DNA from: Gammaproteobacteria bacterium
Lineage (GTDB): Bacteria; Pseudomonadota; Gammaproteobacteria; DSM-16500
Reading direction: 5' to 3'
DNA length: 64,000 nt
Assembly: GCA_013816845.1 (NCBI GenBank)
Contig: JACDDU010000001.1
Coordinates: forward strand, 681,188 to 745,187
The notes under the pieces were generated by a model, which had not been told where the DNA came from, searched no databases, and saw only the letters and a program-made list of their open reading frames with translations. Positions 10,037 through 19,130 of the stretch are shown piece by piece (the stretch's first letter is position 1; each line of letters opens with the position of its first letter). Made by a program: the position numbers and the translations under genes.

Positions 10037-12727
10037 ATGAACAGAATGTTAATTAACGCGACTCACAAAGATGAGGAGTTGCGTATTGCTTTGGCTACGG
10101 GCCAATTTTTGTATGACCTTATTATTGAGTCAACTTCGCGAGAACAAAAACAATCTAATATTTATAAAGGCAAAGTAACTCGCATTGAGCCTAGTTTAGA
10201 AGCAGCCTTTGTTGATTATGGTGAAGAACGACATGGCTTCTTACCTTTAAAAGAAGTATCGCGCTCTTGTTTCAGAAATGATTACCGAGAAACTAATCGC
10301 AGACCAAGCATTATAGAAGTGCTTGAAGAAGGGCAAGAGCTGATTGTCCAAGTTGAGAAAGAAGAGCGCGGCAATAAAGGGGCTGCGCTTACTACCTTTA
10401 TTACCCTCCCTGGTTGCTATCTCGTGTTAATGCCTAATAATCCGCGCGCAGGCGGGGTGTCACGACGTATTGAAGGTGATGAACGAGATGAACTTCACGA
10501 TGTATTAAGTGCATTGCAAGTTCCAGATGGTATGGGTTTAATTATTCGAACTGCCGGTGGTGGTCGATCTCAAGAAGAATTGCAATGGGATTTAGAAATA
10601 CTGTTAAGGCTCTGGGACGTGGTACAGCAAGCAGCCAGCGAGCGTTCTGCATCATTTCTTATTTACCAAGAAGGTAATGCGGTTATTCGTGCATTACGAG
10701 ATTATTTACGCAAAGATATCGATGAAATTTTAATTGATCATCCGGATGTTTATCAAGATGTTGTAAATCATCTCAAACTTATTCGTCCTGATTTTGTAAA
10801 TCGCGTGAAGCTTTATAAAGACCCAACCCCCCTCTTTACCCGCTTTCAAATTGAAAGTCAGATTGAATCTGCATTTCAACGTGATGTCAGATTGCCTTCT
10901 GGCGGTTCCATTATTATTGATCATACCGAGGCTCTCGTTTCCATCGATATCAATTCAGCTAAATCGACTAAAGGTGGTGACATTGAAGAAACTGCTTTCA
11001 TGACTAACCTGGAAGCTGCAAATGAAATTGCGCGTCAACTTCGCTTGCGTGATATCGGCGGATTGATTGTGATCGATTACATTGATATGACGCCCATCCG
11101 TAATCAACGAGAAGTTGAAGAACGATTAAAGAAAGCATTATCGATGGATCGCGCGCGCGTTCAAGTCGGAAGAATTTCTCGCTTTGGGTTATTAGAAATG
11201 TCGCGTCAACGATTACGACCCTCGCTGGGAGAATCAAGCCGCGTGACCTGTCCGCGCTGCCTGGGACAAGGCACCATCCGCGGAATCGAATCACTCGGTT
11301 TATCAGTCATTAGAATTATTGAAGAAGAAGCATTAAAAGAAAATACAGCTCAAGTTCGTACTATTTTACCTTCGGAAATTGCAGCTTATCTTTTGAATGA
11401 AAAACGCCAAGCCATTATTGATATTGAAAAGCGTCAAAAAGTGGCGGTGATAGTTGTACCAAGCGTCCATTTACTAACCCCTCAATATGAAGTTGAACGC
11501 ATCCGTATTTCTGACTTAACGGAAAAAGATGAAAAACTCGCGAGTTATAAATTAGCACTTCGACCGGAAATTTCTACGCAAGCCTCAGCAACACTCACTC
11601 AAAAAGCACATCAAGAACCTGCAATTAAAAATATTCCTTTAGAGGAAATGCCTGCGCCTGCAAGTTATGCAACGAGCAGTACGCAACAACCGATGGCCAA
11701 AGGTGAGCCAGGTTTAATAAAGAAATTATTTAACTTTTTATTTGAAAAGAAAGAGGAAGAACCTACTGATACAGAGCGCGGTGGCAGTAGCGATTCAAGA
11801 GGGGGAACGGGTGTACGTCGAACCCATCCAGCTAACCGCCGAAAAACAGGTCCAGGACGTCATAATCAAAGAAGCAGAGGACGGGGAGGACGTAATACTT
11901 CTGGATCTCGGAATTACGAACAGCGTGATCGCACCAAAGAAAGTCGAGAACAAACGGAACAACGTGATCACCGCGAACCAGCCACCGAACCTCGCGATAC
12001 AAATCCCCATCGCGAATTGAAGCCTGCACGTGAGCAACAACAACGCGACGGAAGACCAGCACGTGAGCACCGTGACAACCGCCCTCACCGTGAACCGCGT
12101 CATCAACAACATCGTGAACAAAGAGATTTTAAAGAATCGCAAACTTCTCCCGACCAACCGACAGAACATCAGGATTTGAAGCTGACTCCTTTGCCCCTTC
12201 AAAATGAATCGAGGGAGGCGCCAGCCCAGGATCAAATTGTTGAGCAGCGCGAAACAAGACCCGTTCGTGATCACCATCGTGAACCACGTGGACCGAGACA
12301 ACATAGAGAAAACTGGAATTCACGGGAAAAACGCAATACGCAAGATGCTGCTAAAAACCAAGGAGTTTCTCAAGAGTCACCTCTGAGTGATAGGGAGCAT
12401 CATTCAACGACTAACTTCACCTCTATTCCTGCAGCATCGCAATCAAATCATGAAGTCATGCCAAAAAATGATTCCGCCATCCAGGAACCAGGGATGCGTA
12501 CAGCTGATTCAATTACACCCGTCAATATTATTATTGATAATGAAGTTGCTTCTACAGGTACGAGTCAAGAGGGTTCTACAGCAGCCCCTTTACGCAAACA
12601 TCGTCCGAACTTCAATCAACGCCGACATCATCGACATCGTCGTGATAATAAAAATGAATCAAAAGAGTCGTCGCGTGAAGGAGAAGATAACTACACGCAG
12701 AAAAATAAAAGCGACGACGATATCTAA
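10037..12727 (+). CDS. rne: ribonuclease E
   Basis: The main endoribonuclease for mRNA turnover and for rRNA and tRNA processing, and degradosome scaffold. The start MNRMLINATHKDEELRIAL matches RNase E proteins, so the ATG at 10037, with GGGA seven bases upstream, is preferred over a GTG at 10010. Order: S1 domain (about 35-125), RNase H-like and 5'-sensor parts, catalytic acids in VSIDINSAKSTKGG and IDYIDM (about Asp304 and Asp347), and the zinc-link cysteines 405 and 408 (CPRCLGQG). The C-terminal half (about 525-896) is low complexity, very rich in Arg, His, Glu and Gln, with irregular HREPR and REQRD-like repeats. It is probably disordered and RNA-binding. Total 896 residues against 1061 in E. 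coli. Confidence 0.95.
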   Translation: MNRMLINATHKDEELRIALATGQFLYDLIIESTSREQKQSNIYKGKVTRIEPSLEAAFVDYGEERHGFLPLKEVSRSCFRNDYRETNRRPSIIEVLEEGQELIVQVEKEERGNKGAALTTFITLPGCYLVLMPNNPRAGGVSRRIEGDERDELHDVLSALQVPDGMGLIIRTAGGGRSQEELQWDLEILLRLWDVVQQAASERSASFLIYQEGNAVIRALRDYLRKDIDEILIDHPDVYQDVVNHLKLIRPDFVNRVKLYKDPTPLFTRFQIESQIESAFQRDVRLPSGGSIIIDHTEALVSIDINSAKSTKGGDIEETAFMTNLEAANEIARQLRLRDIGGLIVIDYIDMTPIRNQREVEERLKKALSMDRARVQVGRISRFGLLEMSRQRLRPSLGESSRVTCPRCLGQGTIRGIESLGLSVIRIIEEEALKENTAQVRTILPSEIAAYLLNEKRQAIIDIEKRQKVAVIVVPSVHLLTPQYEVERIRISDLTEKDEKLASYKLALRPEISTQASATLTQKAHQEPAIKNIPLEEMPAPASYATSSTQQPMAKGEPGLIKKLFNFLFEKKEEEPTDTERGGSSDSRGGTGVRRTHPANRRKTGPGRHNQRSRGRGGRNTSGSRNYEQRDRTKESREQTEQRDHREPATEPRDTNPHRELKPAREQQQRDGRPAREHRDNRPHREPRHQQHREQRDFKESQTSPDQPTEHQDLKLTPLPLQNESREAPAQDQIVEQRETRPVRDHHREPRGPRQHRENWNSREKRNTQDAAKNQGVSQESPLSDREHHSTTNFTSIPAASQSNHEVMPKNDSAIQEPGMRTADSITPVNIIIDNEVASTGTSQEGSTAAPLRKHRPNFNQRRHHRHRRDNKNESKESSREGEDNYTQKNKSDDDI

Positions 12728-12757
12728 TCGAACGACAATATTGTTGTACATCTGTCA

Positions 12758-12786
12758 CCCCGCACGCGCTGCGGGGTTTCTTTTAA
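12758..12786 (+). terminator. rne intrinsic terminator
   Basis: CCCCGCA (12758-12764) pairs with TGCGGGG (12770-12776) across a 5-nt loop, followed by TTTCTTTT. It lies 30 bases after the rne stop codon. Confidence 0.85.
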
Positions 12787-12967
12787 AATTTTTATTCACC
12801 GTGTGTTGCGCAATAAAGTGAATCTATCCAAGGCTTATCTCAGAAGAAAACGAAGTAAGACAAAATATTTGATTAATAGCTTTGCATTAGATTAAGAATT
12901 TAAAGAGGAATGTGATTTTAAAAATAGGATCATTCTAAAGCATAAAATAACTCAGCCCATATTTGCA

Positions 12968-13144
12968 TTACTCTTCGTCGCTACTCATTCTTCGCGCGCG
13001 ACTTTCAAGCATTACAGGAATAGCGTCAATAATTGGATAAGCTAAACGATCAAATCGACAGAGTAACTCTTGAGCATTAGCATCATAAATTAACTCCCCT
13101 TTACAAACGGGACAAGCTAATATTTCAAGTAATGTTTTATCCAT
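12968..13144 (-). CDS. ycaR: Trm112-like (YcaR/UPF0434) small zinc-binding protein
   Basis: A 58-residue protein beginning [20 protein letters not shown], the typical start of the YcaR/Trm112 family. The CPVCKG pair and the Cys in [12 protein letters not shown] form the expected small zinc-binding fold. The chosen ATG (13142-13144) has GGGA upstream; an in-frame start 18 codons earlier would add a non-conserved extension. In E. coli the gene sits between lpxK and kdsB; here it is separate from lpxK (36.9 kb). Trm112 proteins activate methyltransferases in eukaryotes and archaea; the bacterial role is not settled. Confidence 0.85.
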   Translation of the reverse strand: MDKTLLEILACPVCKGELIYDANAQELLCRFDRLAYPIIDAIPVMLESRARRMSSDEE

Positions 13145-13212
13145 AGCAATCCCATCATTTAAAAAATGCATCATACAATCTAACCAGCCAAAGTGCAAAA
13201 GGCCGAACGATC

Positions 13213-13935
13213 ATGAAAAAATTTCATTTAGAAGTTGTTCACCCTTCCTGGCGTGAATGCATAGAACAAGGATTAGAGACTTTAGACTTTCATTATTTAC
13301 AAACGCTCTATGACTCTGAGGATTGGCTTCCCGGTCATGAGTATATTTTTAACGCCTTCACGCTGCCTGTCTCAAAGGTTCAATATGTTCTTTTTGGAGA
13401 GTCGCCTTATCCTCGCAAAAAGTCTGCCATCGGTTATGCCTTCTGGGATGGTGATGTTGATGAAATATGGTCACCCACGGGTCTTAGTAAGAAAGTTAAC
13501 CGAGCGACTTCTTTGCGAAATATTGTAAAGATGATGCTTTTAGCTGAAGGCCTCTTAAATCCTAACAAATTAAGCCAGGAAGATATTGCGGCTTTGGATA
13601 AATCGCATCTGATTCAGACGAACCAACAGTTATTTGAAAATTTTCAGCGTCATGGTATTTTGCTACTTAATGCCTGTCCAGTCTTGCAAAAAACCTCACG
13701 ACTTAAGGACGCTCGAGCTTGGAAGCCCTTTTTAGCTACAATTCTTAAGTTTTTAATCAAAAATAATCCAAATGTTAAATTTATATATTTAGGTAAAATT
13801 GCAAACAATATCGAGCCACTTGTTCAATCCTTACATCCACCCGCTTTAAAGGTTGAACATCCCTACAATCATTCATTTATCACTAATTTCAAGGTATTAG
13901 ATTTTTTTAAACCTTTACATTTGCTCAAAAAATAA
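13213..13935 (+). CDS. uracil-DNA glycosylase-like protein with altered catalytic motif
   Basis: A 240-residue protein with the layout of family-1 uracil-DNA glycosylase. The segment VLFGESPYPRKKSAIGYAFW lines up without gaps with the UDG water-activating loop (GQDPYH) and the uracil-stacking Phe: Tyr66 and Phe77 keep even the E. coli numbering. LLLNACPVLQ (Asn152) corresponds to LLNTVLTV, and HPYNHSF (His216) to the HPSPLS loop. However the catalytic Asp64 is Ser here (GESPYP) and the following His is Pro. It is therefore a divergent, possibly inactive or re-purposed member. It is divergent from the ycaR-like gene and lies upstream of a two-component system. The fold assignment is by motif reading and should be regarded as probable. 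Confidence 0.7.
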   Translation: MKKFHLEVVHPSWRECIEQGLETLDFHYLQTLYDSEDWLPGHEYIFNAFTLPVSKVQYVLFGESPYPRKKSAIGYAFWDGDVDEIWSPTGLSKKVNRATSLRNIVKMMLLAEGLLNPNKLSQEDIAALDKSHLIQTNQQLFENFQRHGILLLNACPVLQKTSRLKDARAWKPFLATILKFLIKNNPNVKFIYLGKIANNIEPLVQSLHPPALKVEHPYNHSFITNFKVLDFFKPLHLLKK

Positions 13936-14037
13936 GCGTAACTGTCTCTATTTTATGCAGAAATAAGTTCTTGTCACTCTATTTGCTATACTTTGTTAAA
14001 AAAGATAAAGTTATAGATAGAGCTAAGGGGAACTCGT

Positions 14038-14709
14038 ATGCGCATACTTCTCGTAGAGGATGATGAGTTACTTGGTGAAGGCACGCGTAAAGGATTAACC
14101 CAGGACGGTTACACCGTTGACTGGGTCAAAGATGGAACATTAGCAGATCAAGCCTTAAAGACAGAAAAATTTGATTTGATAGTGTTAGATCTTGGTTTAC
14201 CTAAAATTCCTGGTATTACAGTATTACAAAATCTTCGTGAACGCGGTGATACCACGCCTGTTCTCATTTTAACAGCACGTGAATCTATTGAGGATCGCGT
14301 TAAAGGCCTTGATAGTGGCGCTGATGACTATCTCACTAAACCTTTCGACTTATTTGAATTGTGTGCTCGTTTACGCGCATTACAACGACGTTTTGCATCA
14401 CGTGCTGCGCCTTTATTGGTTCACAACGATATTACCTTGGACCCGGCCTCGCATACTGTTTCTTTTAAAAATGAGCCCATTAATTTATCAAGACGCGAAT
14501 TTGCCTTGTTGCATGTCTTACTTGAGAATGCAGGCAGGGTTTTATCTCGTGAACATCTAACTCAATCTTTGTATGGATGGGGAGAGGAAGTTGATAGTAA
14601 CGCACTGGAAGTCCATGTTCATAATTTACGCAAGCGGTTTGGCCAAGAATTTATTCGAACTGTTCGAGGAATTGGTTACACTATAGAAAAAAGTAAAGAT
14701 GATAAATGA
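14038..14709 (+). CDS. OmpR/PhoB-family response regulator
   Basis: A 223-residue DNA-binding response regulator. The receiver domain has the acidic pair EDD (7-9), phospho-acceptor Asp51 (LIVLDLGLP), and Lys in LTKPFD. A winged-helix domain follows from about residue 125, with REFALLHVLLENAG and the recognition region EVHVHNLRKRFG. It resembles the QseB/PmrA/TctD group. AGGGGAACTCGT before the ATG serves as ribosome-binding site. The stop overlaps the kinase start by four bases (ATGA), so the two are translationally coupled. The signal and regulon cannot be read from sequence. Confidence 0.9.
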   Translation: MRILLVEDDELLGEGTRKGLTQDGYTVDWVKDGTLADQALKTEKFDLIVLDLGLPKIPGITVLQNLRERGDTTPVLILTARESIEDRVKGLDSGADDYLTKPFDLFELCARLRALQRRFASRAAPLLVHNDITLDPASHTVSFKNEPINLSRREFALLHVLLENAGRVLSREHLTQSLYGWGEEVDSNALEVHVHNLRKRFGQEFIRTVRGIGYTIEKSKDDK

Positions 14710-16064
14710 TCAAATCGATAAGATACTTCTTACTGATCAGCCTCTTGATCAGTATTACTCTTGCTTCTGCAATTAATGGTATTGGCAATTACCTTCTTGA
14801 CGAACAAGTTGTTCAACCCTATCTTGACGCCCAGTTAGTTCGATTTTCAACGCTCATCGATATACTTAACCAATCAACTTCGGCTAATACTAAAGTTCGC
14901 TCTGACATCATTAGCTATCTACTAAAAAAACAACCGATTACAGGTCAGCAGTTTTTATTTCAAGTATGGAGTAAAGACGGAAAGTTACTGATGCATTCTG
15001 CCAATCAAGCACATATCGATTTAAAAGATGTGCCGTTAGGCTTTAGCGACAAAATACTCAAGAATAATGATTGGCGAATTTACAGCGTTTTTGACAATAA
15101 AATGAATGCAAAAATTATCGTGGCTGAACTCTATAATTTACGGCGTGAATTAGCTGACGACATTGCCCGCAGCAATGCTAATATCCTTCTTATCACCTAC
15201 CCTGTTTTTGGTATTTTGGTTTGGATTATTGTTAGTTTCGCACTCCGCTCTGTCAGCCGTGTTACGACAGAAATTTCAAATCGAGCTTCAACTTTTCTTG
15301 AACCTGTGCAACTTACAGAAATTCCAGTTGAAATTAAGCCGTTGGTTGCAGAGTTGAATCAATTATTTATCCGTCTCAAACTTGCATTTGAACGTAATAA
15401 ACGTTTTGCAGCTGACGCTGCACATGAATTGCGCACACCGCTCGCTGCTTTAAAAACACATGTTCAAGTCGCATTAAAAACTGATAATGATATCGATCGC
15501 AATAAAGCTTTGCAGAAAGTCATTGAGAGTGTGGATCGAAGTTCACATGTTGTCGCACAACTTCTCACGCTTAGCCGATTAGGTGAAGAAGATGCACTAA
15601 CTGATGTTAAACCGATGGATTTACATAAAATTGCAACAGAAATTATAGCCTACCTCGCAATGCACGCGCTCGAGAAAAATATTGAAATTGAGCTCGCCCC
15701 TGCCCCGAGCGATTCACTTATTATTGGTAATGATACTGGCATTGGCATTTTAATTCGGAATGTCGTGGATAATGCCATCCGCTACACTCCCACAGATGGC
15801 TCGGTCAAAGTGCTCATTATTGATACGGGCACCCAGGTTATTTTACGCGTCATTGATACAGGCACGGGCATTCCGCTTGAATTACGCGAAAGAGTTTTTG
15901 AACGTTTCTATCGTATTTTAGGTACGAAAGCATCCGGTAGCGGTTTGGGACTTGCGATTGTTAGTCAAATTGCCAAGCTTCATCACGCTAAAATACGACT
16001 CTCGACCCCAACCTCAGGCAAAGGCTTGCAATTCGATGTAGCATTTCCTAAATATCATGCTTAA
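14706..16064 (+). CDS. sensor histidine kinase (QseC/TctE-like)
   Basis: A 452-residue membrane histidine kinase paired with the preceding regulator. Transmembrane helix 1 (about 7-28), a periplasmic sensor of about 130 residues (2CSK_N-like), transmembrane helix 2 (about 158-180), HAMP-like linker, then the H-box RFAADAAHELRTPLAAL with phospho-acceptor His240. The N-box (NVVDNAIRYTP), G1 (DTGTGIP) and G2 (GSGLGLAIV) are intact, so the kinase is expected to be active. The ligand is unknown. Downstream phosphate-transport genes raise the possibility that it responds to ions or phosphate, but there is no direct evidence. Confidence 0.9.
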   Translation: MIKSIRYFLLISLLISITLASAINGIGNYLLDEQVVQPYLDAQLVRFSTLIDILNQSTSANTKVRSDIISYLLKKQPITGQQFLFQVWSKDGKLLMHSANQAHIDLKDVPLGFSDKILKNNDWRIYSVFDNKMNAKIIVAELYNLRRELADDIARSNANILLITYPVFGILVWIIVSFALRSVSRVTTEISNRASTFLEPVQLTEIPVEIKPLVAELNQLFIRLKLAFERNKRFAADAAHELRTPLAALKTHVQVALKTDNDIDRNKALQKVIESVDRSSHVVAQLLTLSRLGEEDALTDVKPMDLHKIATEIIAYLAMHALEKNIEIELAPAPSDSLIIGNDTGIGILIRNVVDNAIRYTPTDGSVKVLIIDTGTQVILRVIDTGTGIPLELRERVFERFYRILGTKASGSGLGLAIVSQIAKLHHAKIRLSTPTSGKGLQFDVAFPKYHA

Positions 16065-16099
16065 AATGCAATGACCATGGGCCACCTAGATGAATCAAT

Positions 16100-16726
16100 A
16101 TGTTAAAACGCTTTTTACCGCGGCAAGAAAACTTCTTCAAATTTTTTGAACAAGCTGCTGATAAACTAGTCTTAGCTGCAACCGAATTTTCCAACATGCT
16201 GCAGGATCTTGAACGACATGAATACTATGTCAATCTTATCGCCAAGCATGAAAAAGAAGCGGATGACATTGCCTATACCAACTTTGAATTATTGCATCGC
16301 ACCTTTATCACCCCTTTTGATCGTCACGACATTCACAATCTAACGGGCACGCTTGATGATATTATTGATCTCATCAACCGTATTGCTCAACGGTTTCCTT
16401 TTTACGACTTAAAATCTGTACCAGAGGAAATGGTCACTTTATCAAAACTTAGTATCGAAGCTGTAACACATTTAAAGAAAGCAATTTATTCCCTTCACTC
16501 TCTCAAAAATTCAGCCAACATTTTGCATCATTGCAATGAAATTGATCGAGTTGAAAGTCAAGCGCATCAAGTTGTCTTAGCTGGAGAGAAACGATTGTTT
16601 AGTGAAGAAAATGATTTCAAACAATTCTTTAAGTTAAAAGAAATTTATGCTCACACCAAGCTTGTGATTAATCGTTGCCAAGATGTTGCCAATATCTTAA
16701 AAGGCATCGTGCTCGAGTACTCTTGA
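16100..16726 (+). CDS. DUF47/PhoU-like phosphate transport accessory protein
   Basis: A 208-residue, all-helical cytoplasmic protein of the DUF47 (PhoU-related) family, encoded directly upstream of a Pit transporter, as is usual for this family. Typical segments are RQENFFKFFEQAADKLVLAA at the start, ETDDI-like metal-binding acids in HEKEADDIAY, and TPFDRHDIHNLTGTLDDIID. It is thought to modulate Pit-type transport. Its stop codon TGA shares one base with the pit start ATG (TGATG), implying coupling. Confidence 0.9.
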   Translation: MLKRFLPRQENFFKFFEQAADKLVLAATEFSNMLQDLERHEYYVNLIAKHEKEADDIAYTNFELLHRTFITPFDRHDIHNLTGTLDDIIDLINRIAQRFPFYDLKSVPEEMVTLSKLSIEAVTHLKKAIYSLHSLKNSANILHHCNEIDRVESQAHQVVLAGEKRLFSEENDFKQFFKLKEIYAHTKLVINRCQDVANILKGIVLEYS

Positions 16727-17754
16727 TGGAAGCGACCTTAACGTTAGTTATTATTACCATCTGTCTCGCATTATTTTTTGATTTTCTTAACGGTTTTCAC
16801 GATGCTGCCAATTCAATTGCAGCGATTGTTTCAACACGGGTGATGAAACCGCATTGGGCAGTTCTCTTTGCTGCTTTTTTTAACTTTATTGCTTTTTTAT
16901 TTTTTGGCGTCCATGTTGCAACGACTATTGGTACAGGGTTAGTGGACCCAAGTGTGATGACCACGGATATTATTTTTTCCGCCCTCCTCGGTGCAATTTT
17001 TTGGAATATTATTACTTGGTATTACGGATTACCGTCTAGTTCGTCTCATGCCCTGATTGGGGGGCTGTTAGGCGCAAGCATCGCTCACGCAGGCACTGCA
17101 CCGCTTAATTGGTGGGGGATTAGTAAAGTACTTGCAGCGATCGTCATTTCCCCCTTGCTAGGAATGCTAATGGGAATGATCTTAGTCGTTATCACAACGC
17201 GGATTTTTTTCTATTCTAATCCGCATCGAGTAGAAGGTATTTTTTCCAAACTACAATTTTTATCCTCAGCCTTTATCAGTTTGGGTCATGGTAGTAATGA
17301 TGCTCAAAAAACCATGGGTATTATTGCTATCCTCCTTTTTTCTGCGGGTTTACTAGGAAGTGAATTTTATGTTCCAGCGTGGGTCGTTATTTTATGTAAT
17401 TTTGTAATTGCATTGGGAACTTGTTTTGGCGGATGGCGTATTGTCAAAACGATGGGAATGAGAATTACAAAACTAAAACCAGTTACAGGGTTTTGTGCCG
17501 ATACTGCAAGTGCATTTACCCTAGCCCTCGCCACGATTCTCGGCATTCCTGTTTCCACGACCCATACCGTCACCGGTTCAATTATTGGAGTTGGTTCCAT
17601 TAATGGCTTTTCGGCTGTACGCTGGGGTGTAGCAAGAAACATTGTATGGGCATGGGTCCTGACTTTACCAGCATCAGGATGCGTAGCAGCTGCTATATGG
17701 GGCATCACCCGATTAATGCATCTTCAAGTTTCGTTAGTTGCCGCTCCCATTTAG
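16726..17754 (+). CDS. pitA: Pit-family inorganic phosphate transporter
   Basis: Low-affinity, proton-coupled (metal-)phosphate symporter of the PiT family (PF01384). Both family signatures are present: FLNGFHDAANSIA near residue 20 and SLGHGSNDAQKTMG near residue 190. About ten membrane helices surround them, and a third conserved stretch is GIPVSTTHTVTGSI. Start at 16726 gives MEATLTLVIITI, the natural first helix; an in-frame start 17 codons upstream lies inside the DUF47 gene and adds only basic residues. 342 residues is short compared with E. coli PitA (499) but normal for the compact DUF47-linked type. The symbol is by family. Confidence 0.9.
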   Translation: MEATLTLVIITICLALFFDFLNGFHDAANSIAAIVSTRVMKPHWAVLFAAFFNFIAFLFFGVHVATTIGTGLVDPSVMTTDIIFSALLGAIFWNIITWYYGLPSSSSHALIGGLLGASIAHAGTAPLNWWGISKVLAAIVISPLLGMLMGMILVVITTRIFFYSNPHRVEGIFSKLQFLSSAFISLGHGSNDAQKTMGIIAILLFSAGLLGSEFYVPAWVVILCNFVIALGTCFGGWRIVKTMGMRITKLKPVTGFCADTASAFTLALATILGIPVSTTHTVTGSIIGVGSINGFSAVRWGVARNIVWAWVLTLPASGCVAAAIWGITRLMHLQVSLVAAPI

Positions 17755-17778
17755 AGGGCAACTTGCATTCTTAAAAAA

Positions 17779-19062
17779 TTATAAAAAACCAAAAAAACTG
17801 TGCTCTGCACGGAAGAAACTGGGTGAGCAAGAAAGATTGGCATGATTAATAATCATGCCCAAATTGCTGAGCGATTCAAATAAGGGCCCGCGCTGAATAG
17901 CGGTTATATTTAATTTATTAAGATAGCACTCAAACTTATTTAACGACTCATTACTCTTTAAAAAACTTTGAAAAAGCGTTGCCGCAGCTTGTTTTTCTGC
18001 TTTGGTATAACCACCCGTATAACGTCGAATTCCATTCAAGTAATTTTTTTGTACCTTACAAAAATAATTTAAAAAACTATTCGTCTCTTCCTTAACAGCT
18101 TCGCGATTGCGACGATAGATTTCAGTCAAACAATACAATACTGCTTTATTATACAATTCATCTTGATTTTTATAACTGTTAGGACTTTGCACACAATCAA
18201 TAAGCAAGCGATCGCCGAGCATAATATTGGATAAAGTGGCGCTATCGATTTCATTAATGAATTCACTCCAACGATTTTGTGGCATAAAGTGAACCATGTA
18301 ATGCAATAGATCATCTCTAGAAGCACAGTTAGTTAATCCCTTAATTAACCGTTTATTTCCTTCCAAACCATAAGTAGAGGTAACCTGGTAAGACGATTTT
18401 TTTATGGATTCATGGAGTGATGCGCGAGCTTCAGCAATGTCATTATCGCAACCGCTTTGAATATAATAATAAATGGCTTCATAATAATCTTCGGCTTCAT
18501 CAGAGTGTTTAATGATGCGTTGTTTTTCATTTTCACTAAGTGGCCTGGTTGGCTGACTGGTATGAAATAATTGGGTCGTATGCGCTTCTAACATAAGATC
18601 TAAACATAAAGCGACTTCGATAGGCGTTCCATCATCGCCAATGACAAACTCTTGCAATTGAAAATCATCAAGCATTGATCGACTGGTTTGATGTGATGTT
18701 GCAGTTACACTTGGCATTAAAATGTCATAAGGACTTAAATCTATAAATCTTGATTTAACTTCGAGGGATAAGGCTTTAGCAAAAAGAATATAAGCTTGAT
18801 TAGCATGCATGAATAATTGAATAGGATAACAACTATCTGTGTGCCTGATGATGGCCCAACGACGACTAAATAAATCACAGCACTTATTGAGGAATTGCCG
18901 ATCTACTTCTTCTTTAGCAAATTGATACTTAGCAAGAAAATCGAGCAACTCACGCCAAGCCAAATAATCTTCCATGCATACATAAGGATTAGAAGAATTC
19001 TTTTGATTGGGCAAAGTTAAAATTTCTTTTAGTACTTTGCCAATAAAGTCTTTTATCGGCAT
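17779..19062 (-). CDS. hypothetical protein, 427 residues, accessory
   Basis: No family was recognised. The protein is soluble, predicted mostly helical, with a low-hydrophobicity profile, no signal peptide and no membrane segment. The ATG at 19060-19062 (MPIKDFIGKVLKEILTL) has a strong GGAG ribosome-binding site; starting 16 codons earlier would translate through a perfect palindrome. Local features are an aromatic cluster EDYYEAIYYYIQSG and a C-terminus rich in Ser and Phe (SPSFFRAEHSFFGFL). It lies just downstream of another unknown gene in the same direction, and beyond that a divergent patatin-like lipase. This block sits between core genes pitA and rarA, which suggests acquired or lineage-specific genes. 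A secreted effector is possible but not shown. Confidence 0.6.
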   Translation of the reverse strand: MPIKDFIGKVLKEILTLPNQKNSSNPYVCMEDYLAWRELLDFLAKYQFAKEEVDRQFLNKCCDLFSRRWAIIRHTDSCYPIQLFMHANQAYILFAKALSLEVKSRFIDLSPYDILMPSVTATSHQTSRSMLDDFQLQEFVIGDDGTPIEVALCLDLMLEAHTTQLFHTSQPTRPLSENEKQRIIKHSDEAEDYYEAIYYYIQSGCDNDIAEARASLHESIKKSSYQVTSTYGLEGNKRLIKGLTNCASRDDLLHYMVHFMPQNRWSEFINEIDSATLSNIMLGDRLLIDCVQSPNSYKNQDELYNKAVLYCLTEIYRRNREAVKEETNSFLNYFCKVQKNYLNGIRRYTGGYTKAEKQAAATLFQSFLKSNESLNKFECYLNKLNITAIQRGPLFESLSNLGMIINHANLSCSPSFFRAEHSFFGFL

Positions 19063-19078
19063 AAAGTCTCCAAAAGGT

Positions 19079-19108
19079 GAAGCTATTCTCTCAAGAGAGA
19101 ATAGCTTC
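19079..19108. repeat. perfect palindrome, 14-bp arms, between two hypothetical genes
   Basis: Arms 19079-19092 and 19095-19108 are exact reverse complements with only AA between. On the minus strand the hairpin is followed by ACCTTTTGG, and then by the ribosome-binding site of the 17779-19062 gene. It could be a weak terminator or attenuator for the upstream gene at 19131-20120, or an RNA-processing site between the two. Confidence 0.7.
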
Positions 19109-19130
19109 ATGCACTGCCAACTTTTTACAG

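Noticed and set aside
11795-12304. 169-codon frame antisense to the rne tail
   Set aside because: It is the mirror of the Arg/His/Glu-rich low-complexity coding of rne; no ribosome-binding site and no family resemblance.
12387-12821. 144-codon + strand frame overlapping the end of rne
   Set aside because: An alternative frame through the rne tail and its terminator; composition is not protein-like.
17367-17708. 113-codon frame opposite pitA
   Set aside because: Shadow of the transporter gene; no independent support.
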